The translations under genes and the position numbers were made by a program. A DNA stretch of 63,709 nucleotides from a virus: the IMG/VR virus record IMGVR_UViG_3300050034_000204, positions 1 to 63,709 of that record. One strand, written 5' to 3'. How positions within the stretch are numbered: position 1 is the stretch's first letter; every line of letters starts with the position of its first letter. Shown one piece after another: positions 48,217 to 57,000 of the stretch. The notes under the pieces are model-generated. The model saw nothing but the letters and a program-made list of their open reading frames with translations. It was not told where the DNA came from and did no database searches.

Positions 48217-51200
48217 ATGGCTACTACATCAAATATAACTTCTTCATTAATGACTACCACAGCGGGTTCGCAGAGTTGGGATGCAGTGTATTCTTCTTCT
48301 CCTCAAAATCCATTGCTGGCTTCATATGACTTCGAGACTCTGCGAAAGGCATTAATTAATTATATACAGTTAAATAATCCCGAGTCATACACCGACTATA
48401 TAAATTCTTCCGAATTTATTTCACTTGTTGATTGCATTAGCTATCTTGGTCAGAGTCTTAGTTATAGAATTGATTTAAATGCTAGGGAGTGTTTTCTATC
48501 AACCGCCACCACGAGAAATGCGATCACGGCTCTTGCTAATTTAGTTAATTATAAGCCATCGAGAAATCTAGCAGCCAATGGTTATTTAAAAATAACTAGT
48601 TTGAATGTCAATGAAGATGTATATGATAGTTTGGGAAATAATTTAAATGGTGTAGCTATTTTATGGAATGATAAAACTAATAGAAATTGGTTAGATCAGT
48701 GGAATTGTATTATAAATGCAATTTTGATTAATTCGCAGACCGTTGGGAGTCCGGCCAATACCAAAGAGATTAATGATATTAGCACATCTGAATATAATAT
48801 TAATTTAAGTACATCAAGTACTCCTCCCTATGCATTTACGGCAACGGTTGATAGTACTTCGATGACTTTTGAAATGGTGAATACCTCGTCGGTGGGGAAA
48901 TCATATCTATATGAACTTTCTCCAAAGGCATCTTCTAATTTTAATTTGTTATATCAGAATGATGGAAATGGATATGCAAGTACAAATACTGGATTCTTTT
49001 TTTACTTTAAGCAAGGAACCTTAAGTAATGAGACATTTACTATTGATACGGCCACTCCAAATTACACATATACTATTACTGCTACCGGGGTTAATGATAA
49101 TGATGTTTGGTTATATCAAGTAAACACCGATGGTAGTTATACAGAATGGACCCAAGTTGATTCTATCTATTCGGTAGAATCAAATAGTGGAACTATATTT
49201 TCAGTTTCTACGATCACCGATGATGGAATAACATTAGTATTTGGAGATGGTGTTTTTGGGGATATTCCAAACGGAAATTTTATAGTATATACTCGGTCCA
49301 GCAATGGATTATCATATAGAATTAATCCATCTGAGATGACAAATATGTCTACTAAGATTGCGTATACTTCTAAAACAAGTAGAACACAATCAATTACTTT
49401 GAAGTCATCTTTGCAATATACAGTTGGAAATAGTTCTGCTACAGAATCATTGGGAAATATCAAATTAAAAGCTCCTCAAAGTTTTTATAGTCAAAACAGA
49501 ATGGTAAATGGGCAAGATTATACTTCATTTCCATTTACAAAATATAGCAATATCTTACAATCAAAAGCCATTAATCGAGTAAGCTCTGGAATCTCTGCTT
49601 ATTTAGATGTAGCTGATCCTACTGGAAAATATTCCAGTACAATTTCATATTGTGATGATGGATTTATGTATTTGGATTCTTCGATGCAAACAAATACTTA
49701 TACATATACTTCAACTAATGCTTTAGCTACTGTGCTAGAAAAGGCACTTAATACAATTGTAAGTTCTTCGAATTTGATGGGATTTATTTTCAATAATTAT
49801 TCTTCTTATGATATTTCTGGAAGTGACGTAGAATGGAATCTATCGTTAAGAAATAATACATCGTGTTCTGGGTATTTAACTATTGATTCATCTGTTATTA
49901 CAATAAATGATACCTCATTTGCTCAGGGATATGGATCAGTATTAGTTCCGGGAGCAATTATTAAATTTACTCCTCCCAGTGGTTATATGTTTGATGCAAA
50001 TAATGATCTTGTTTCCAATTCAACGGGAGTTGCCATTCTTAATCAATCAGATGCTTTATATGCTACTATTAGCGCCACTCCAACCAGTGATGGATATGGC
50101 AATAGCATTGATATGACTGGGGTGAATATTGATGGTACTGGCGCAATTACTCTTAATCAGATTATTCCAAGTGGTGCGTTATTAACAACAATATTCCCTT
50201 ATTATACTACAACTATGCCAAGTACTATTATAAGTTCTATTGTTAAGTATGCAGTTAGCGGTGTTTCCGTTGCAGTAAGATATTATCCAGCAAAAATTGG
50301 AAATAGTTCAACTGCTATTTGGGATATTATTACAAGTCCTACTTTCCCTCTAGCATATTCTCCAGATGTTTATGGAAGTTCATTTGTTCAACCAAGCAGT
50401 TCATCTTCTACCGTAGAAAATAATTGGGTTATTGCTATTGTTCCTCAGTCATCTTCATCTATCATTGTTTATAATAGAAGTAATGCTTATTATTTTGGAA
50501 GCGCCAAACAGAATTCATTTTATTTTGATTCAAGTGCTAAAGTATATGATCCAATCAATGCATATCTACTTCCTGATAAAGTCGAAATTCTCAAAGTAAA
50601 TGCTGCACCATCTTCATCAACAAATCTTGGATTATCACAAAACATTCCAGTTGATATTTTTGATAAAGTAACTAATTCTGATGGTACTTCTGACAATACC
50701 AGAGTTAAGATTCAATATGCAGATTTTTATTCAACGGGAGTTCCAAGTAATCCAGTTTTCTTTTCTTCTTTTGTTGAAAGTACCGATTATGTATTTTTAG
50801 TAACTAATAATACGACTTATAAAACAACCTTATTAACTGATGGATTGGTTGTTAGTACGCCATCAACAATAAATAGCAATTTATATAATTATTCAAATGG
50901 AACAATTATATATTGCACCTCCAATGATACTTTTTATAAAGTAACTCGATCTGGAACAACCGCTTCTAAGAGTACCTTGAATAATTCAGGAGATACTTTA
51001 TCTTATAGTTATTATAATGGTCGTCAAGATATTAGTTTTGAATATATTCATCATGCTGCGGATTCTAGAAGGATTGATCCATCTCCGGCAAATGTAATTG
51101 ATTTATACGTACTTGAAAGTAGCTATGCAACAGCATATCAGCAATGGTTAACTGATACAACTGGATCAGTTTCAGAACCAGATCCCCCAACCACCACTGA

Positions 51201-51645
51201 ATTATCAACTGATTATTCTGAGTTAGAAGATTACAAGATGATAACCGATGAGATTATCATGAATAGTGCTCAGTTTGTTCCTCTTTTCGGATCAAAAGCA
51301 GCCAATAATTTACAAGCCACTTTTGTTGCTGTTCTTAATTCAAGTTATCCAGTTGGAAGTGGGGAGATTGCTTCAAATATCATTACTTTGGTAAATGAAT
51401 ATTTTATGGTTGGTAATTTTGCATTCGGTCAGACATTTTATTGGAGCCAATTATCAAATTATATCATGACTAATATTGGGAATCTTATTAATTCAATTCA
51501 TTTGGTTCCAACTTCGTCAGAACTGGCTTATGGAAACTTAGAAGAAATTACTTGTAACTCATATGAAATATTTGTAAGTTGCGCGACGGTATCCGATGTT
51601 TCCGTTGTTTCTTCTTTAACCAATTTGAATTTGAGAATTTCATAG
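48217..51645 (+). CDS. Baseplate wedge protein, T4 gp6-like
   Basis: 1142 aa. The N-terminus (ASYDFETLRKALINYIQ, then ESYTDYINSSEFISLVDCIS, YLGQSLSYRIDLNARECFLS and TTRNAITALANLVNY) parallels T4 gp6, where FAEIKQNLIEWL is followed by DYDFEGSRLNVLCDLLAYNT and then TANLRSSVVQAAQ. The rest is beta-rich. It is much longer than T4 gp6 (about 660 residues). It is the first gene of the right-hand late transcript, with the amidoligase-like and neck genes after it. No Shine-Dalgarno; leaderless start predicted. Confidence 0.75.
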   Translation: MATTSNITSSLMTTTAGSQSWDAVYSSSPQNPLLASYDFETLRKALINYIQLNNPESYTDYINSSEFISLVDCISYLGQSLSYRIDLNARECFLSTATTRNAITALANLVNYKPSRNLAANGYLKITSLNVNEDVYDSLGNNLNGVAILWNDKTNRNWLDQWNCIINAILINSQTVGSPANTKEINDISTSEYNINLSTSSTPPYAFTATVDSTSMTFEMVNTSSVGKSYLYELSPKASSNFNLLYQNDGNGYASTNTGFFFYFKQGTLSNETFTIDTATPNYTYTITATGVNDNDVWLYQVNTDGSYTEWTQVDSIYSVESNSGTIFSVSTITDDGITLVFGDGVFGDIPNGNFIVYTRSSNGLSYRINPSEMTNMSTKIAYTSKTSRTQSITLKSSLQYTVGNSSATESLGNIKLKAPQSFYSQNRMVNGQDYTSFPFTKYSNILQSKAINRVSSGISAYLDVADPTGKYSSTISYCDDGFMYLDSSMQTNTYTYTSTNALATVLEKALNTIVSSSNLMGFIFNNYSSYDISGSDVEWNLSLRNNTSCSGYLTIDSSVITINDTSFAQGYGSVLVPGAIIKFTPPSGYMFDANNDLVSNSTGVAILNQSDALYATISATPTSDGYGNSIDMTGVNIDGTGAITLNQIIPSGALLTTIFPYYTTTMPSTIISSIVKYAVSGVSVAVRYYPAKIGNSSTAIWDIITSPTFPLAYSPDVYGSSFVQPSSSSSTVENNWVIAIVPQSSSSIIVYNRSNAYYFGSAKQNSFYFDSSAKVYDPINAYLLPDKVEILKVNAAPSSSTNLGLSQNIPVDIFDKVTNSDGTSDNTRVKIQYADFYSTGVPSNPVFFSSFVESTDYVFLVTNNTTYKTTLLTDGLVVSTPSTINSNLYNYSNGTIIYCTSNDTFYKVTRSGTTASKSTLNNSGDTLSYSYYNGRQDISFEYIHHAADSRRIDPSPANVIDLYVLESSYATAYQQWLTDTTGSVSEPDPPTTTELSTDYSELEDYKMITDEIIMNSAQFVPLFGSKAANNLQATFVAVLNSSYPVGSGEIASNIITLVNEYFMVGNFAFGQTFYWSQLSNYIMTNIGNLINSIHLVPTSSELAYGNLEEITCNSYEIFVSCATVSDVSVVSSLTNLNLRIS

Positions 51646-51653
51646 GATAATAA

Positions 51654-52805
51654 ATGAAGATACGAGAATTATTTGAATACAAAGCAAGTCCAAATACCTT
51701 ATCTAGAATTGCGTCTCACATAGATGCAACGGTTGGAATGGAATTCGAAATGGTAGTACCTAATAAAACACTAATTAATATAACTAAAAGTTTTTCAGAA
51801 TATATTGGAAAAGAGGTTTATAGTTCTTCTACTTATCATGGCGGACCAAGAAAAGAAAATGCATATACCATTGAGCCAGATTCTTCTATTATTCCAACAA
51901 AAGAATATAGCAGTGGATTGGAATTTATAAGTCCGCCTATGCCATTTATTGAGATGATAGAAGATTTGAAAAAGACTATTGCATGGGCAAAAAAGAATGG
52001 ATGTTCAACTAACGAATCCACCGGACTTCATATGAATATTTCAATTAATGGTAAATCCATGGAATCTCTTAATTATATTAAATTGATATTGTTGCTGGGT
52101 GATCAATATGTATTGGAAAAATTTGAGAGGTCTATTAATGCCGCGTGCGAATCATCATATAAAAAAATATCAAAAATAATGAATATTATTTCCACTGATA
52201 AAGATAGAAGGGAAGCATTACTTAATCATGTTCGGGCAGATTTTGATCATGCAATGAATACTTGGGGAAAAGGAATGTTTTCATCAAAATCTATCGATAA
52301 ATATCAAAGCGTTCATCTTAGAGATAATTATGTGGAATTTGGAGGTCCGGGTGGGGATTGGTTGAAGATGGAGAATAAATCAATAATAACTCTTTCTAGA
52401 TTTATTGTTTGTTTAGATGCTGCCTGTGATCCACAAAAATATAGAAGAGAGTTTATGAAAAAATGGGGGGCCTTTGTTGAAAAGTCATTACCAACCACCT
52501 CGCTTGGAAATATTGTTGCTAGTTATTTAAGCGGAAATATAACAAAAGAAGAAGCAGTCTATAAATTAAAAGGGACCGAATCTCCTTCTTTGGGAATATA
52601 TGGGGTGAGATTTAATAATGGAAATAACATGGCAACGTATTATGATTATACTGATTCGGTATTTGGAATGGGACGTATATGGATGGCACTATCTGTTGCA
52701 AAAGATATGTATAAACAATATAAGGACCAATATCCGGATGCTGAGTTAGTAAAGAAAAATTCAGATGGAACGATATCTTCGGTAAAGGTGGATAATAATG
52801 TCTAG
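51654..52805 (+). CDS. Amidoligase-like enzyme with capsid-targeting-like N-terminus, 383 aa
   Basis: The motifs of the putative amidoligase family (COOH-NH2 ligase, glutamine-synthetase-like fold) are seen in order: VGMEFEM (27-33), YTIEPDSSIIP (71-81), GLEFISPP (88-95), and TNESTGLHMNIS (119-130). Such enzymes join a carboxyl group to an amine using ATP. The N-terminus MKIRE-L has an I-x-E site like the other proteins of the targeting set. It lies between gp6-like and gp14-like virion genes, so it is co-expressed with the virion. It may modify host proteins, cell wall peptides or a small molecule. AGGAT is present 8 nt before ATG. Its stop overlaps the next start by 8 nt. Confidence 0.65.
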   Translation: MKIRELFEYKASPNTLSRIASHIDATVGMEFEMVVPNKTLINITKSFSEYIGKEVYSSSTYHGGPRKENAYTIEPDSSIIPTKEYSSGLEFISPPMPFIEMIEDLKKTIAWAKKNGCSTNESTGLHMNISINGKSMESLNYIKLILLLGDQYVLEKFERSINAACESSYKKISKIMNIISTDKDRREALLNHVRADFDHAMNTWGKGMFSSKSIDKYQSVHLRDNYVEFGGPGGDWLKMENKSIITLSRFIVCLDAACDPQKYRREFMKKWGAFVEKSLPTTSLGNIVASYLSGNITKEEAVYKLKGTESPSLGIYGVRFNNGNNMATYYDYTDSVFGMGRIWMALSVAKDMYKQYKDQYPDAELVKKNSDGTISSVKVDNNV

Positions 52806-54003
52806 AATATCAATGTGGCAAGATGGAAAATATGGGCAAGATGCAAAGTATTTTGACAGATTACTACTTGAGCAATTTTTGATTGGTGGGGTTGATGTAT
52901 ATATTCACAAGTACCTTGGATCAGCTAATTCTAATATTGCAACGGATACTACTCAGCCCCAATATACCAACTTATCAGAAACAAACATTCAAGACTTGCT
53001 ATTTCTTGAAAATAGAGATAGAAAGTACTCCCAAGATATTGTTAAAATGAGAGCGCAATTTCAAGCAAGTGATTTAGATTTGGATCTATCTCAATTTGGA
53101 TTATCGTTGGGAACTTCTGGAATGCTAAATGTCACGGTTCATTTGAAAAATTGTGTTGATACTCTCGGAAGAAAGTTAATGTCTGGCGATGTATTAGAAA
53201 TGCCATGTATGAAGGATTTCTATGCATTAGATGAAGATATTCCAGTTGCTTTAAAAAAATATTATGTAGTTCAAACTGCTGCTAGACCTTCTGCGGGTTA
53301 TTCTGCATCATGGTGGAATCATTTATGGAGATGTAAATGTACTCCGATGGTTTCTAGTCAGGAATATAATGACATTCTTAGTAAGCCAGTTACAAATGCA
53401 TGGGATGATATTGTGAATGATTCTAATGGGAATGCAATTACTTACTCACAGATTTTTACCTCAGATAAGTACTATGTGGAAGAAAATGAAGCGGTAATTA
53501 AAGAAGCAGAGCATAATACTCCACTTAGTGGTTATGAAACTGAAAACATTTGGGAACCACAATATGTTATCGGAAAGGGAAAGAAATTTCCTTTACCAGT
53601 TGGAACTAGTCCTGCGTTAAAGTTTTCTGGATATATGGTTGGAAACGGCAAAGCAGAAAATGGATATCCGGTAACGGCTGCTACAGAATTTACAAGTAAT
53701 CCAACCATCGGCGATTATATTCTTAGAACAGATTATTTTCCGGCAAGATTGTATAGATGGTCTGGATCAGCGTGGCAATATTCAAATTCAAATGTTCGTA
53801 CTCCTCTTACTAATGGAGAAGGGCATACTCAGCGCGATCAGTTTATTAATAACGCAAATACTTTTGTAAATACTTCTAATGTTGCCACGCCAATATTACA
53901 AAACATTAGTACAATTTTCAGGCCAGATATGACAGCTAATATATATGCAAATTCTGCGTCATTGGTATCAAATACGGGAAATGATTTAATAATTTTTCCA
54001 TAA
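52798..54003 (+). CDS. Neck protein, probably T4 gp14-like, 401 aa
   Basis: The start of the protein (YFDRLLLEQFLIGGVDVYIH) parallels T4 gp14 ([20 protein letters not shown]), and SQFGLSLGTSGMLNVTVHL with SGDVLEMPCMKDFYALDE parallels the gp14 FGMQVQDEVTLSI and KEGDLIYFPMDNSLFEI segments. At 401 aa it is longer than T4 gp14 (256), with an added C-terminal part. It would close the head-tail junction. The gene begins inside the end of the amidoligase-like gene, with GGTGG upstream. Confidence 0.55.
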   Translation: MSRISMWQDGKYGQDAKYFDRLLLEQFLIGGVDVYIHKYLGSANSNIATDTTQPQYTNLSETNIQDLLFLENRDRKYSQDIVKMRAQFQASDLDLDLSQFGLSLGTSGMLNVTVHLKNCVDTLGRKLMSGDVLEMPCMKDFYALDEDIPVALKKYYVVQTAARPSAGYSASWWNHLWRCKCTPMVSSQEYNDILSKPVTNAWDDIVNDSNGNAITYSQIFTSDKYYVEENEAVIKEAEHNTPLSGYETENIWEPQYVIGKGKKFPLPVGTSPALKFSGYMVGNGKAENGYPVTAATEFTSNPTIGDYILRTDYFPARLYRWSGSAWQYSNSNVRTPLTNGEGHTQRDQFINNANTFVNTSNVATPILQNISTIFRPDMTANIYANSASLVSNTGNDLIIFP

Positions 54004-54006
54004 ATA
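53999..54006 (+). promoter_or_regulatory. Late promoter box CATAAATA, 5 nt before ATG
   Basis: Places +1 on the A of ATG 54012. The leaderless start codes MRDNMKK; a second Met at 54024 has GAGAG 5 nt upstream. Confidence 0.65.
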
Positions 54007-54011
54007 GGTAT

Positions 54012-57000
54012 ATGAGAGATAACATGAAAAAGATTTTAATGCTGACATTGATGATTTTGACACTAGTTGGATCAAGTGAAAGTCGAGTAACACATAAGCA
54101 TCATAAAAATAAAATAACGGCGATCTTGCCAGTAAAATCTTCTCCGAGAATGATGGCAACACAAACATTGATTAATCCAAACACTCAAATTGGAGGTCCG
54201 TTAGTTAGTACTAATAATATGTTGCCGGGTGTTGCATCAGATAATGCAGATGGAATAACTGTTTCTGGAAAAGTAACAACTCCGAATTTATCAGTTAGTA
54301 ATCTTACTGGATATGTTTATGCGAATGGATCAAGTAATTCTACTGCTAGTACAACTATTCCTAATACTGGTTTAGCGAATTCAGCGACAACTGTTAATGG
54401 GCAAACATGTACTCTTGGAAGTACCTGCACGGTGACATCTACTGCTTCCAATAATTTAACTTTAACAGATGGAGCATCTTCAACAAAAACTTATGATGGT
54501 TCTTCTGCACAGACTTTAAATTATATTAGTAGTTCAGAAACAAGTGCTCAGAGTATGGATGGAGAGTTAATTATACCGTCTCTTATTATAAATACAGATC
54601 CAACATCATCCAGCACTCCATATGTTACAGCAGGTCCGCAATCAACCGTTCCTACTTCGTGGACGTTTGATTGGACTACACCAGCATTAGCATTAAGTTC
54701 AATTAATGGTATTTCTTCCACATTGGCTACAAATCAAACTATGAGCGGAACCTTAACTGGCGCGGGCTATATTGGTCCAATTACTGGAACCGTAACAGGT
54801 ACAACTTCTTTAGCAACAAATTTAACTGGTACAGTTGTAAATAGTATACCTTATCAATCAGCATCAGCTACTACCGGATATGTTGCTCCTAATACAACCA
54901 CAACTCCCAAGGTACTCTCGATGACCGGAGATGGAACCAACGGTGCTACTCCAGTATATAGTTCTTTTATAGATCCATCGTTAACTACTACACAAACAAT
55001 GAGCGGGTCTTTATATACACCTACTTTATCTGCTGCCACGGTACTTCCACAAATGTTAGGAACCGTGTATTATGCAGATGGGTATCCAACCTCATGCACG
55101 GTCGGAGGAGTCAGTTATACAACTCAATTAGATTGCGCGTGGTATACTGCATTATCTGCTATTAGCGGCGATACTTCGGTTGTTGTAGAAGTTGGACAGA
55201 ATACCTATACTTCATGCGCCGGACTCCAAATGAAGCCATCGGCAGCGACAGGTAGAGGTGTTGTTAATCTTATCGGTGCAAGTCCAGTAGCATCACACAT
55301 TGAGCTTTCATGCTCAAATTCAAATGGGTTATTATATCTTCCCACCGTTTCCGGAGAATACGCCACGCAACCAACGATTAAGCAAGTTACGCTTGATGCG
55401 CAGCATCTTTCTCCATACGCGATAAATCTTCAAGGACAAACTCATCATATTACTATGTCACATGTTTGGGGCGCTAATGGAACTACAGCCCAAATGCTTT
55501 TTGGGACCGCTACCGGAGTTGCTACTTCCTATGACTCTCAGTTTGAAGATTTAGAAGTGTATGAAAATTGCCCTATTACTGGTGGTTGCGGAACCGGAGC
55601 TATGGTTACTGGATATGGAACGGGCGGTGCTCCTACCCTTGGTTATGGAGTAGTATTGGCATCGCAAGTACTTGGAACCGATTATGCTGGAGATACGTTA
55701 ACTTGCACGGTTTCGGGAGGAACTTATAATGTACAGGCAACTTGTTTAGCTGCTTACAGCAGTGGTGGACTTTATTACCGAATTACAAGTCCGGGAAATT
55801 ATGATTTTGCATCTGCGGTACCGACAATTTCAGTGACTGGTTATACGTCTGGTTCAGGGAGCAGTGCCACGCTCGCGTCATTCGGTGGATCGAACTATGA
55901 TTCCAATACTGAAATCGTTGGTACGGTTGGATCTCAAAATGCAACGTCTAATGTCCCATGCACGACAGTTGGGACGTACACACCAACAATTGTATCTGGC
56001 GTAATCACGGGAATGACAACAACTGACACTGGCTGCACTGGATTGTACTCGGTTTCTATCTATGACTTGGGGTTATCTCAATATGGAATTGATGATGAAT
56101 ATACTACTGACTCTCGCTGGATTGGCATAACTGGAAATACTGGATCAATGGCCAGTATGCGGTTTCAACGAGGAGACAATAAAATATACGGTGCTCACCC
56201 AGAGGGCCAAGGCCAAAATGGAATTATCAATGGCCCACAGTATAACGAGTACTACGGAACCAATTGCGGAGAGCAGTTTTCAGATTGCATATCTAACTAT
56301 GGTAATGCCATTGTAAGTGGAGGGTTATTTTATATAAATACTTCATTTATTAGATATGCATTTGGTTATACTTTATATAGAAACGAAAGTTCGTCTGCGG
56401 TAACTACTGCATCAGACACACAATGTAGTATAACGCAACCCATGGAATATCACACCTTTAGTAGCCCGTCTGGTATAATTGATCAGTTTGGATCTACTAC
56501 CTTTTCGCAAATAGGAAAAAGTACTCTAAGAAATGTTTACTATTGCGGGCTGTCAGGGTACGGTCCTGTAACCGTTACTGTCTCTCCGGAGGTGATGGCC
56601 GAAGATCACCCATCTTGGCCAAATTATCAGAACGGAAGCGGAGTGAGCACAGCAAACTATTATGGGGCGTCGGGAAATCGTGCAGATTTTGGCTATAACG
56701 GATCTAATGCTGTCGTCGCAGCGTCTTCTGGGCACGGAATCAAATTCGGAGTAGGCGCGGCTTATGGCAGTCTTGATGGAACGTGGGTGGGTGGATTTGA
56801 CCAATATGGATCGTTCTGCGTTGGCGGAACAAGTGAGACGTATTGTAATTATAATCCATTTTATATTAATTCTAGCGGGGATGAATCAACCAATAGCATC
56901 ACTACTCGTAATGTCACGTTATCTGCACTAACTACTCCGGTAACGAGTACCTTAACTACAGCTACAACTGGTGGTACATTGGCGGCAAGTACATCATATT

